A stretch of DNA of 33,323 bases from Phycisphaerae bacterium (GTDB taxonomy: Bacteria; Planctomycetota; Phycisphaerae; Sedimentisphaerales; Anaerobacaceae). The translations under genes and the position numbers were made by a program. Shown here in pieces: positions 15,748-25,300 of this stretch. The number at the start of each line of letters is the position of its first letter. The first letter of the stretch is position 1. The notes below the pieces were generated by a model, which was not told where the DNA came from, made no database searches, and saw only the letters and a list, made by a program, of their open reading frames with translations. Location: positions 1 through 33,323 of the forward strand of contig JAUXAB010000041.1 of NCBI GenBank assembly GCA_030615025.1, in the 5' to 3' direction.

Positions 15748-17636
15748 CAATCGTTGCTTCCTATACAGTATAGGTTGTCCTTGCCCCGGATATAGATTCG
15801 GCCATCCATGAAAGCCGGCGACGCAAAGCACTCTTCGCCAAGCTCGCATTTGGCCAATTCCTTATATTCAGTGCCGACCTCAGCAATGTGCATAACACCC
15901 TTTTCGCTCAGCATGTACAAGCGATCTCCGACGAGGCTTGGGGACGCGAGGAAATTCTGTTGGAGGTCGTGCTCCCACAGCTTGGCTCCGTCATCGGTTT
16001 TGTAGCAGGTGAGCAATCCTTCTGTTGTCAGCAGAAATATGAATTCGCCATTACTGACCGGACAGGAAATATCGGGAGTACCCTCATCAATTTTCCAGGC
16101 AATGTGGGTTTGAGTAACGTCTCCCCGGCCGTCCGGTCTTATTGCAACCAGCGTAGTGTATGGTTCTACGGCAAATACCATCTCTGTGGCATAAATTGGC
16201 GATGGTGCAATTTCACCGCTTAAGCAGTTGGCCCGCCAAAGTTCTGCGCCATTGGGATCATACGCTATAACCCAGGGGTCGCCGCAGGCAATTATCTGCG
16301 GGCCAGCTGCAACTTCAACTACGATGGGAGACGACCACGAATTTGGGACAGGTCGTTTTGTTTCCCAGACAGTACGGCCGGTAAAAGTGTCTAAAGCTAT
16401 TAACTTCGACTTTTCGTCTTCGGCGCCCCCCTGGTCGTATTGAATCAATAACAGATTTCGATACATCGCAAGTGAAGACGCATATCCATACGCACTGTCA
16501 GGTGTGCCCAAATTTTTGGCCCAGACTTTCCTGCCATCGAAGTCAAAACAGCCAACATCGCCGGTTGCAAAGATGGCACAAACCCGGCGACCATCAGTTA
16601 CGGCGGTGGGTGCGGCATAACCGGTATCCTCCATCACCTCAATCGGCTCGGCACTGCCTTGCGGCACGTTCATCACGCCACGTTTCCAGAGAAGCTTGCC
16701 CGAAAGTGCATCAAAGCAGTACACTTCGCGAGTGTTTTTGTTGGCCCCGGTGACAAAAACGCGGTCGTCCCAGACTATCGGTGAATTGTGGCCTGGCAGC
16801 GGCACCTTGCTTTTCCATATAATGCCTTCTCTTGTCCTGCCATTCCAATTTGCAGGGACATTTGTATAGGCACTTGTTCCGAGTCCGCCGGGCCCACGAA
16901 AACGAGGCCAATTTTTACTTATCTCGTCCGGCGACGGATAAGAAGTAACCTGCATGTCTGCTGCGCTGAAATCGATTCTGGGCCTGGTTGCAAGAAATAG
17001 CGCTGTTGAGCCGAGCGTGACTGTAGCCACGGTTACGGCCCACCGAGCCCATATTGCTTTGCGGACCTGCTCGTCGCGCTTGTCAGGCTGCGGCTGTGGT
17101 GCCGGCAGCTTCTTTTTGTAAGCGGATGCGGATTTGACCCCTATCAGTAATACCACCACACTGCCAAGAAGCAGGAAGCTGCCTCTTTGCGAAAAATCCC
17201 ACCTGCGCATTCTGACCTGCCTGATTTGCAAATCCAATTGGTGAATCCTGTCCTGTCTGATTTGCAGATACAGCCGGCGAATCCGGGACAAGAGGTGTTC
17301 ATCATCAGGGTTGTCACGAATTTCTATTTTGAGGACCTCCAGCTCTTCTGCTCGTTTGGGGTCAACCACGCTCTGCAAATCCAGCTCCTGAATCCGTGAT
17401 ATAAGCTGCTGGTCATTGGGCTGGTCCCGGAGTTGTGTTTTGAGTTCCTCCAGCTTTTCTGCTCGCTTAGTTTCGGCTACCGTTCTCTGAAAGTAATTAA
17501 AAAGCATAAGTTCAAGGACGATAAGAGAAAATACGCCGCCGATAACGGCGGCGGCAACTGCGGTGCGATACCATTGGCTTGTCGCCTCGCTACCCTGGGG
17601 GGTGGGCTTGTAATTATCGTCAATCTGAGTCTTCAT
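15747..17636 (-). CDS. Three-TM membrane protein with periplasmic PQQ-like propeller
   Basis: 629 residues. TM1 at ~24-48. Residues 57-145 are a charged helical region containing two copies of a ~37-residue repeat (AEKLEELKTQLRDQPNDQQL at 59 and AEELEVLKIEIRDNPDDEHL at 96), then LQIRQ repeats. TM2 at ~152-170 and TM3 at ~197-216 follow. The propeller opens with NWPRFRGPGGLGTS (~242) and runs to the C-terminus with TGRTVW, SGKLLW and DDGAKLW turns. With TM3 leading outward, the propeller should be periplasmic. Start and stop both overlap neighbours by one base (TAATG with the NapH-like gene, TGATG with the NuoEF fusion), implying coupled translation and a role in the same complex. Plausible extracytoplasmic docking or sensing part; catalytic residues not evident. 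Confidence 0.85.
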   Translation of the reverse strand: MKTQIDDNYKPTPQGSEATSQWYRTAVAAAVIGGVFSLIVLELMLFNYFQRTVAETKRAEKLEELKTQLRDQPNDQQLISRIQELDLQSVVDPKRAEELEVLKIEIRDNPDDEHLLSRIRRLYLQIRQDRIHQLDLQIRQVRMRRWDFSQRGSFLLLGSVVVLLIGVKSASAYKKKLPAPQPQPDKRDEQVRKAIWARWAVTVATVTLGSTALFLATRPRIDFSAADMQVTSYPSPDEISKNWPRFRGPGGLGTSAYTNVPANWNGRTREGIIWKSKVPLPGHNSPIVWDDRVFVTGANKNTREVYCFDALSGKLLWKRGVMNVPQGSAEPIEVMEDTGYAAPTAVTDGRRVCAIFATGDVGCFDFDGRKVWAKNLGTPDSAYGYASSLAMYRNLLLIQYDQGGAEDEKSKLIALDTFTGRTVWETKRPVPNSWSSPIVVEVAAGPQIIACGDPWVIAYDPNGAELWRANCLSGEIAPSPIYATEMVFAVEPYTTLVAIRPDGRGDVTQTHIAWKIDEGTPDISCPVSNGEFIFLLTTEGLLTCYKTDDGAKLWEHDLQQNFLASPSLVGDRLYMLSEKGVMHIAEVGTEYKELAKCELGEECFASPAFMDGRIYIRGKDNLYCIGSND

Positions 17637-18967
17637 TAGCTTTCACCAATCGCCTGTTTTGCTTCCTTTAGCTTTGCGTGTTCTTTTGGACAATATTCGA
17701 AGCATCTACCACACGCCAGGCAGCCTGCTCTGTCGGCTTCATAATCTGTCCTCCGGCGCCGACAAGAAAGGCCAATAAGCTTTAGGGCGATGACCAGCCC
17801 TACAAAGCCTCCAGAAAGCCAGCCGCCCAGCCCAAACCCGGCCTGGATATCCTCAACCTCGGCGTAAAGAACTTTGATTTCCTTGCCGGTTGCTCTAAAC
17901 GCTGCACTGGCGTCCGTGGTTTCTTCTGCCTGGCCGGTTTCCTCAAGATATATTTGGTCGGCAAGCCGTACCGTTGCATGCACCCGGGATGTCACCGGTC
18001 GAAGGCGGGACCCAATCCAGCCACACGAGAGCACTAATACAGGTAAAAGAAGAATTAGAAACGCGAGCCGTTTCTTGCTTTTGTTATAATCGTACGCCGG
18101 CCAGTCTGCAGTAGGGGCTCTGATAGCGCCAAAAGGGCACGAATCTTCGCACAGCCTGCACTTTATGCACTCGTCAGGAGTAATGGCAACCTGCCATTTC
18201 GAGATACGCGAAAGCTGCCTCAGGATTACACCATAGGGACACACAAACCGGCAGTAGGGACGGCCTATGAAAATGCCTACGAACAAAAAGCATGCTCCGA
18301 GTATCAACATGTTCAAGCTTCCACTCAAATGGAAAAACGAGATGAACGGGTCATACCGGCATATAATGAAAGCGCTGCCGGTGGCTGCAAACATGACCGC
18401 TGCTGCCAGGTAGACATAGGCAAACAGGCGCAATCCGCTTTCGAGCCATTCCGGCACTGAGACCGGGCGCAGAACTACCAAATCCTGGATGGCCCCAAGA
18501 GGACATACTGCTGCACAGAAGGTCCTTCCGAAAAACAACGTAAATACAAGCGGCAGGAGGAAAAACAGCATAACTGCAATTGGTACGGCGTAGTCGCGGT
18601 CAAAAATGGACAAAGCGATATTCTGAATCGCTCCTATCGGACAGACGCAGCCCTTTCGCCAGAAGCCGAAATAGAACAATGAGAACACACACAGAGCCAA
18701 TATTGCCCGCCGACTACGTGTTCTCAAAACCAAATACGACGACAGCGCGAGGGCGGCGAAAAGCACGACGGTATCTACATATTCGTAGACGCTTTGGCGC
18801 GGAGCAGGGGTAGTAGGACTCGGCAGCTCATAGCCGCTTTCAAAATCCGGTGGAGGAAAACGTTCCCCGACTGTCGGGACTGATGCAATACCAGATGGGC
18901 CCCCGCTTTGCGGGAACCAGAGTAGCAAGACTGCTGTGCCGATTATGATATAAGCAAAGCGTATCAT
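17636..18967 (-). CDS. NapH/NosR-like membrane polyferredoxin
   Basis: 443 residues with about eight hydrophobic segments (~3-18, 63-81, 88-105, 128-147, 178-203, 219-235, 301-320, 383-401). NosR/NapH-family C-x-x-x-C-P motifs occur at CAAVCPLGAIQD (151) and CRFVCPYGVILR (239), plus a shorter CVCPIGAIQN (107). Two ferredoxin-type [4Fe-4S] motifs follow: CIKCRLCEDSCPFGA (267-281) and CLACGRCFEYCP (416-427). Residues 325-380 form a soluble loop, VHATVRLAD...KVLYAEV, of unknown role. In NapH and NosR such proteins move electrons from the quinol pool or cytoplasm across the membrane to a periplasmic partner. TAATG overlaps on both sides tie it to the polyferredoxin before it and the propeller after it. 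Confidence 0.88.
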   Translation of the reverse strand: MIRFAYIIIGTAVLLLWFPQSGGPSGIASVPTVGERFPPPDFESGYELPSPTTPAPRQSVYEYVDTVVLFAALALSSYLVLRTRSRRAILALCVFSLFYFGFWRKGCVCPIGAIQNIALSIFDRDYAVPIAVMLFFLLPLVFTLFFGRTFCAAVCPLGAIQDLVVLRPVSVPEWLESGLRLFAYVYLAAAVMFAATGSAFIICRYDPFISFFHLSGSLNMLILGACFLFVGIFIGRPYCRFVCPYGVILRQLSRISKWQVAITPDECIKCRLCEDSCPFGAIRAPTADWPAYDYNKSKKRLAFLILLLPVLVLSCGWIGSRLRPVTSRVHATVRLADQIYLEETGQAEETTDASAAFRATGKEIKVLYAEVEDIQAGFGLGGWLSGGFVGLVIALKLIGLSCRRRRTDYEADRAGCLACGRCFEYCPKEHAKLKEAKQAIGES

Positions 18968-19533
18968 TAAGCGCGGTCCACCCTCTTAAGCAGGTAAGGC
19001 TTGTCTGCAGGAACCCGCTTGAACGCCCCCGAAGGACAAGCTGCGGCAATCGAGCACTCATTACAATTCAAACAGCGGTCGTGGCGCACCTGAAGAAATA
19101 GTGAGCCATTTCCAAAAGTATTACAGCCCTTAACACATTTGCCGCAACCCATACAGAGCGGTTCGTCGATGGTGTACTGGTAATAGGGGTCCTCCACGAA
19201 AGTGCGTTTTATTGCCCCTGTCGGACAAAGTTGATTTTCTGCACCCTCGTTGATATCATGAGGCTCCGGCCCAAAAAAGCCGAAACAGATTCTACAGTAT
19301 CCGCATACTGCGTAGGCGTGCACACACTTTACTGCCGATTCTTCCTGTACGCAGTACGTGGCACAGTTGCCGCACGCAACGCATATTTCGGGGTCGATTT
19401 GCCAGACGGTATTCTGAGCGTTGGTCTTTTTACTCAGAAAACCGGCGGTCCCGCCAAGACCGGTTAAACATGCCGCCCAAAGACCGTCTCTTAAGAAGTG
19501 GCGTCTGTTAATACCGTTTTTATTTTCCGCCAT
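18967..19533 (-). CDS. Tat-exported polyferredoxin (NapG-like)
   Basis: 188 residues. Twin-arginine signal INRRHFLRDGLW (8-19) with a hydrophobic run to ~33 sends the folded Fe-S protein outward or anchors it. Ferredoxin-like Cys clusters: CVACGNCATYC (51-61), a variant group C70, C77, C80, C83 with C103, CMGCGKCVKGC (127-137) and CLNCNECSIAAACP (154-167), giving about four [4Fe-4S] sites as in NapG/NosG. It overlaps the small Cys protein upstream by 14 bases and the NapH-like gene downstream as TAATG. Expected role: periplasmic electron carrier paired with the NapH-like membrane protein. The terminal acceptor is not encoded in the window. Confidence 0.9.
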   Translation of the reverse strand: MAENKNGINRRHFLRDGLWAACLTGLGGTAGFLSKKTNAQNTVWQIDPEICVACGNCATYCVQEESAVKCVHAYAVCGYCRICFGFFGPEPHDINEGAENQLCPTGAIKRTFVEDPYYQYTIDEPLCMGCGKCVKGCNTFGNGSLFLQVRHDRCLNCNECSIAAACPSGAFKRVPADKPYLLKRVDRA

Positions 19534-19768
19534 TGCCCATTCTCGCTAAAACTTGTTTGGCTGATAGGGCCTGGGGCAGGCCGCACGCCTCGAAAACCTC
19601 ACAGCCCCTGCAAACTCCGTGATTAATACATTTACCCTCTCGGAGTAACCTGCGTCGCCTGGCAAAAGCAGCGCCGCCGGCCGCTCCCAGCAGCCCTAAA
19701 GTTCCATATCGTAGAGCTGCTGCAAGCAGTTGTCGTCGGCTTTGCATTTGTAGGAAACGCTTGTTCAT
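19520..19768 (-). CDS. Small Tat-signal protein with four-Cys motif
   Basis: 82 residues. SRRQLLAAALR (10-20) followed by an Ala/Gly-rich hydrophobic stretch (to ~36) looks like a twin-arginine signal or anchor, then a basic FARRRR patch. The mature part is only ~45 residues and carries CINHGVCRGCEVFEACGLP, spacing C-x5-C-x2-C-x5-C, suited to one Fe-S cluster or a metal. TAATG overlap with the NHL gene upstream and a 14-base overlap with the polyferredoxin downstream. I do not recognise a named family. Conservation of position between the NHL gene and the NapG-like gene would make it a dedicated subunit. Confidence 0.75.
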   Translation of the reverse strand: MNKRFLQMQSRRQLLAAALRYGTLGLLGAAGGAAFARRRRLLREGKCINHGVCRGCEVFEACGLPQALSAKQVLARMGNGGK

Positions 19769-20799
19769 TATTCTTCCTTAATCCTGGTGAATATTCTCAC
19801 TACATTCTTAATTGTATCGAGTACGAAAATCCGCCCGCGGGTGTCAACTGCTACATCAAAACTTCCAGTTTGACACTCAGCGGCAGTTTCGCATATACGG
19901 GATGTGCCCTCTTGTACGAGTTGTTCAGGTCCGGCGACTGCGCCGACAAATACGCCGGCAGGATCATAAATTTTGATGCGTACCAGGCCCTTCTCGCAGG
20001 TGACGAAGCTTTCATCTTGAAGTATGGCAAAATTGACCGGATTGCAGCAGCCGCAGAAGCCTTTCACACCTGCCGAAAATTGGCCCCACGAAAATTCAAG
20101 GTCGCCCTCAAAGGTATACGCTTCAATGCGATGGTTTCCCGGATTGGTCACTCGCAACAGCCCATCCCGAGCAACCGCAAGGTCGAAATACGGACTCGGC
20201 ACCACAAAACCCGGGATATTCTTATCCTTGTCTCTGGCGCCGATACGGTTGATTAATTTGCCGGCGGTATCGTAGTGGACGACAATTCGATTACCCGCAT
20301 CCGCAACAAACACATCGTTTTTTGAAACAGCGATACTGGTCAAAACCGCATCATCACCTAAGCTCTGCCACGTTGCCAGCCGCTTTCCCTGGCCATCATA
20401 AATTTCCACATGGTCCTTGAACCCGACATAAATCTTACCGTCACCGGTTACAGTCAAACACATTGGCATATCTGCGAGTTTGATATCGTCAGGCAACCAA
20501 TGACTTCCGAAAACTACGCGAATGCTTTTATCACCGGCCACATAGACATGTCCGTCAAAACCCACCGCAATGCCCCGCGCAACCTTAAACCCCGTACCGA
20601 TTGCCCCAGTCTCTTCATATAGAATCAGGTTTGGGTCAATCTTTGCCAGGTCTTTAACGTCATAGATGAACTCTTTACCAAGGCCGCTGCCTTTTTTACC
20701 TGTCGTATCAAGCCGTACAATGGCAACAACGGCAATAGCAATGGCAACAAACACAGCTACTAATATTTTAATGTTTGTTTTCCCTAATCGCCTGTTCAT
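19768..20799 (-). CDS. Membrane-anchored NHL-repeat beta-propeller protein
   Basis: 343 residues. An N-terminal TM anchor (residues ~11-29, after basic MNRRLGKTNIK) is followed by about six NHL-type blades: ARGIAVGFDGHVYVAGD, LTVTGDGKIYVGF, SIAVSKNDVFVADAGN, DLAVARDGLLRVTNPGNHRI, and near the end DVAVDTRGRIFVLDT. SAGVKGFCGCCNPVNFAIL contributes an unusual C-x-C-C triplet inside a blade, which could bind metal. GGGAAG lies upstream of the ATG at suitable spacing. An 83-bp gap separates it from the propeller gene upstream, the only sizeable gap inside the overlapping core. NHL propellers normally bind ligands or partners in the periplasm; no enzyme activity is assigned. Confidence 0.87.
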   Translation of the reverse strand: MNRRLGKTNIKILVAVFVAIAIAVVAIVRLDTTGKKGSGLGKEFIYDVKDLAKIDPNLILYEETGAIGTGFKVARGIAVGFDGHVYVAGDKSIRVVFGSHWLPDDIKLADMPMCLTVTGDGKIYVGFKDHVEIYDGQGKRLATWQSLGDDAVLTSIAVSKNDVFVADAGNRIVVHYDTAGKLINRIGARDKDKNIPGFVVPSPYFDLAVARDGLLRVTNPGNHRIEAYTFEGDLEFSWGQFSAGVKGFCGCCNPVNFAILQDESFVTCEKGLVRIKIYDPAGVFVGAVAGPEQLVQEGTSRICETAAECQTGSFDVAVDTRGRIFVLDTIKNVVRIFTRIKEE

Positions 20800-20882
20800 T
20801 TTGATATCTTCCCAATTTATACGCTCACTCTTTCGAGCAATTCATTGTAACAGAAGAAAGCCTCGGTCGCAATGTGACCCGG

Positions 20883-22364
20883 CTACTGCCCGGTGACATC
20901 AAGACATATCATTCGGTTCAAATCACGCAAAATCAATCTGCCGGAAGCGATGGCCATAGGTCCCCACGATTCAGGTCCCTCCAGCACCTTGGCTTCAGCA
21001 AGCTGTGTATAGCCAGTCGGAGTCACTTCTGCCAGAGTCAGCATCCCGGTGTCATTCATAATATATATCAGCCCGTCGGCGATAATATAAGGACCAAGTC
21101 CACGAGGTCCGAAACGATGGGTACTTGGGCTGGTCCACACAACTTGCCCGTTCAAGTCAAGACAGGTCAATTGCTTGTCCGGTCGAATTCCGTAAATATA
21201 CCCACCATAGAAAATGGGTGTATGTTGCTCCGAGCCAAACACCTCGGGTTCAAGGCGAAACACCTCCTGTGCAACTATCTTCTCGTCGTCTTGGGTTAAC
21301 CGTAGCATCATGCTTCCGGCATTGTATCCGCCCGATAGAAAAATCAATCCGTCACCTACCACTACAGGGGTTGTAACATTTGCAATACGAATCTTCCACT
21401 CGGTGGTTTCCCACAAAATGCTGCCGTCCTCCGCCGAAACGCCTACCACTCCTCCACTGGCGCAATAAATATACATTGGCTGACCCATGAATTCGGTCGG
21501 TATAACAGAGCAATGTGTCATCACCCAGTCGCGTGGGTTTGGAGTTTGCCATAGAATCTCGCCTGTCTCGCAATCGACCGCCATTATCAGCATATCACCA
21601 CCGACAGCAATTATCGCTTTGCCGTTATCAATGAGCGGGCACTGTCCGGCGTACCAGGGCGGCACCTCTGCCTTAAAATCCTTAACCAAATCCAGCATCC
21701 AGTAGAACTGTCCTGTTACAGAATCGAGGCACGTAACATGGCATTTGGGCCCCAATGTCACGACATATTTTTCTGTCACTGCCGGCACAGTTCGGCTCAT
21801 CCCGTGATTGCGTTTGACCTTGACGGGATAAGAATATCGCCAGATTTCTTTGCCATCTTCAAGCGACAAGCATCGAATGGCATCGGCCTGTTTTGGCCGG
21901 TCATAATCCAAAACGTACACTCGCCCCGACCAGATTGCCGCACCAGCGTAGCCTTCTCCGACGTCAATAGACCAGAGGACTGCTGGGCCGTCTGGACTCC
22001 AGGTTCGTGCAAGATCAACGTTTTCAGTGCTTATGGCGTCAAAGTTGGCGCCCCTGAAGCGAGGCCAGGCACCGGGTAAATCCGCCGGTACGCCATCGAA
22101 CCGGAGCAATTGGCCGCGAAGCTCCTCTACGCCATTCTCATCCGAAGGTATTTGTGGGACGTTACCAGGAATGGGCAAGCGCTGTGTAAGTTCCGCTGCT
22201 ACATCGCCCCTAAGCCATAGGTATAGCGATACCACGCCCACCATAACTAATGCGACCGGAATTATCCTCGCCCCGTTAGAAATCGTCCTTTTTGCCGCGT
22301 TAGTCCGCCTTGGGCGGATTTCCTTCGGGTCTCTAACGGGGTTCGCGATAGCGGATTCCCTCAT
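20883..22364 (-). CDS. Membrane-anchored PQQ-like beta-propeller protein
   Basis: 493 residues. A cytoplasmic N-tail (1-32) precedes one TM helix (~33-51, IIPVALVMVGVVSLYLWLRG), then a periplasmic propeller opening with AWPRFRGANFDAIS (~99). Blade turns include DGKEIWRYSY, TGQFYWMLD, TGEILW and DGSILWE. Codons ~8-32, encoding the charged N-tail RDPKEIRPRRTNAAK, lie inside a nested palindromic element (22271-22341), which suggests a repeat was captured into the reading frame or that the native start is not the ATG used here. It sits 27 bp downstream of the FtsX-type gene. Catalytic residues not evident. Confidence 0.83.
   Translation of the reverse strand: MRESAIANPVRDPKEIRPRRTNAAKRTISNGARIIPVALVMVGVVSLYLWLRGDVAAELTQRLPIPGNVPQIPSDENGVEELRGQLLRFDGVPADLPGAWPRFRGANFDAISTENVDLARTWSPDGPAVLWSIDVGEGYAGAAIWSGRVYVLDYDRPKQADAIRCLSLEDGKEIWRYSYPVKVKRNHGMSRTVPAVTEKYVVTLGPKCHVTCLDSVTGQFYWMLDLVKDFKAEVPPWYAGQCPLIDNGKAIIAVGGDMLIMAVDCETGEILWQTPNPRDWVMTHCSVIPTEFMGQPMYIYCASGGVVGVSAEDGSILWETTEWKIRIANVTTPVVVGDGLIFLSGGYNAGSMMLRLTQDDEKIVAQEVFRLEPEVFGSEQHTPIFYGGYIYGIRPDKQLTCLDLNGQVVWTSPSTHRFGPRGLGPYIIADGLIYIMNDTGMLTLAEVTPTGYTQLAEAKVLEGPESWGPMAIASGRLILRDLNRMICLDVTGQ
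22271..22341. repeat. Nested palindromic element inside a coding region
   Basis: Outer arms CCCCGTTAGA (22271-22280) and TCTAACGGGG (22332-22341) are perfect inverted repeats. An inner pair TCCGCC/GGCGGA (22304-22309/22313-22318) sits near the centre. It encodes part of the charged N-tail of the anchored propeller. Confidence 0.6.
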
Positions 22365-22391
22365 AATGTTCTCGTTAGCATCCTATAGCAC

Positions 22392-25300
22392 TTATTCATT
22401 CCTTAACGCCTCCAATAACTTCCCGCTGAGCGCAAATGCCGTTGCCATCCATATCCATACCACAGCACTGATTCCTATAGCAAGAATTATCAGTGCCAGC
22501 GATCCCGATAAAATCGGGAGCGCTGCCGGCGAGCTCAAGACAGGGCCGACAGCTACGAGGGCAGCCACAACCCCGCAGGCCAAACCACACAGGCAAAGTG
22601 CCCCGTGCTCATAAAACACCATCCGCTTAAGCGCAACTTTGTCAAATCCCACGGCCCGCATCATTGCAAGCTCACCCCGCCTCTCAAGCACGTTGCGGAG
22701 GACCACCAGGCCAAGGCCAACACTTCCGAGAATAAGTCCTAAGCCGCCAAGCAGCTGGAAAATAGACAGATACGTATTCTCAACAGCATTAAACTCGGCC
22801 AATCGCTGAGTCGTCGGCGTCAGCTCCAGTCCAAAGTCTGTTAATCCGGCAGAAAGTATTTCCATCACCTTATCGGGTTTTTGGTCGTCAACCCCGACGA
22901 GGAACATTCTGTAGCCGTCTTCTGATGGGAAACGCCTGACAAACTCATCTTCAGCAATGAGTAAATTTCCCTGCAGGATTGTATTCTTCAACATCCCCAC
23001 GATACGCACCTGAAACGTTTTACCCTTCTCATCTGTGTACTCAATTTCTTCTCCAACAGATTTGCCGAGTGCCCACACAACGGTAGAGTTATCACCAATA
23101 GCAGGCACAACATCCTCGCCGTGGTCAACATTAAGCAGGTCCCAGGCATCCTCGTTTGTTGGGCCCTGGATTGTGTCGATGAAAGTAAAGGCGCCTCGCA
23201 GCTTCAACTGCTCAGGCTGTACTCCCAACAAGGAAGGCGTCTGAGCACGATTCAAATTCAAACAGCTCGCATCATCACCCTCATGGACACGCAACTGAAC
23301 GACCTGGAGGGCTTCAAGCCGGCTGTCGCTCAGTCCCATCGATTGACGTCCTGTCCTGGTGTTCAAATCATGCAAAACACCAATAGCGGATTCGCCAAAT
23401 ATCGCAAAGCCACCTGTGCCCGAGTCGCGTCTGTGGGCATTGGCCAAAGGGTCATGTCTGTTGGCCCCTACCGCAACGACCAGAAAAACTCCACACGCAA
23501 GCAATCCTACGACCGCCAGGCTTCGCCCGCTTCGCCTCGTTGAGTTTCGCAATCCCAGGCCAGCCAGTGACACCATGGGCCTGCTCCAACCGCCTGACAG
23601 CATCCTCAATAAGAACTGAGTGAGTCCGAGTCCGGCAATCAAGAGTAGGGCCCCAGCTCCAAAAAACGCACCAGCCATAGCTCTGCTTTCACCTGTCCTC
23701 ATAACAACCAGCAGTACTGCTGCCCCGGCTGCTGCCAGTGCGGCTGTCCATAGTCCAATCTTGCGCGCAGGCAGTGGTGCGGCTGCAAAAAATTGCCATT
23801 TCAAGTCCCCGACAAGCAGCTCACGGGCCGGTCGGGACACCTGTTTACGCAAAGTCAGCCATATTGCGATAAGGCACACACCTACTCCTGCTGACGCCCC
23901 CGCAAGTAATGTAGATGGTTTTGCGTGAAAATGTATTACCGAGCTGCTCACCGCTGCGCGCCAGACAGTTGCGAGTCCGTAAATCATGGCCTTAGTATAA
24001 AGCAGACCCGCTGCAGTTCCTGCAATTGCGCCAAGCAGCGCCAATGTCCCGCCTTCAATGAACAGCAACCGTCTTACTAACTTCGGCGGAAATCCTACGG
24101 CCAGCAATATTCCGACCTGCTCGCTGCGGTTCTCAACTCCGAATATAAATAGGAGACTCATCAACACCAGGGCCGCCGCAATAAGAAACATGCTAAGGCC
24201 CAGGAAAAGCTGGCCGAAATCAGTCGCTTCGTCGCCCGCCTTTATGCCGCGAGCCCGTACGGGTTGAAAATAGAGTCCCACTGAAGCAGGGTCAACCGCT
24301 TTTAATAACCTTGCAGCTATACTATCCCTGGACCCTTTGCTCGGTGTCACAGTCAGTGGGTATCGCACCGCTGTTAAGTTTCCATACCTGTTGGCCCACA
24401 TGGTCTGGCCGGCATCGAGTGTAACAAAGGCCTTCGGTGTTCCCCGATACTTATCCCAATAATCCTCGTCGCGCTTGCGTATCTTATCAAGCTCAATCGG
24501 GACGCCTGTGTCCCAATCTCTGCAATTCTGCACGTCCACCAGGCCGGGGAAATCCGGCATCAATTCAGGGTCGATTGCGAGGCCCTCCATAGGCAGTATT
24601 TGCCGAACCCGGAAACGCCGTGTTTGCTCAACCAGCTTTCGCATCGGGCCAATAACGAAATAGGTAAGTTTAACTGAATCTCCCTTTTTCACTCGAAGGT
24701 CGTCGGCCAGCCACTGGTTGATGAGAATTTCGTCGTCTTGCATATCCATCGGAATGACGCTGTTGGAACCTTCCGACTGTCCCATGGCAGTCACCATCGA
24801 ATACGGGGTTGTCCTGTCACCTAAACGCAATTCGTTCACAAAATAGGTCAAAATTCCAATGGCCCCATCTGCCGCATTCATCGCTGCCTCACTCAAAGAC
24901 TCGTCAATGAATATGCGTCTGCTGCGTATCTCAAGTGTCCCCTGCTGGTCCAGTTGGCGGAGCTCAAGGCCGGCGTCGGCGAGCTGCCAGCATTTCCTGA
25001 TAGCAACATTGGCTCTTTCAACCGTTCGACTGTCGTTTGTGTCCCCAGCGACTAACAAGATGTTGGCTTGTGCGGTGCGGTCGAGTTTTTCCTGCAGCCA
25101 TTGCATCGGGACATACGCATTCAATGAGGGAATTTGATTCGCCTGCAGACTGAAGCGACCAAACTCAGACGGGCCTGCAGCTGCTTTTACTACAAGCCGA
25201 AAAGCGATAGACAAATCCGAATCTGGTGTAATGGGTATATCGCGTGACATAAGGGCCGGTTGTTCAATTCGCAGTACGACCTCATCACCTGCTGCAACTG

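Noticed and set aside
15748..15849. N-terminal extension of the NuoEF fusion
   Set aside because: It lies wholly inside the preceding propeller gene; the ATG at 15747 starts exactly at the NuoE domain and overlaps the stop as TGATG.
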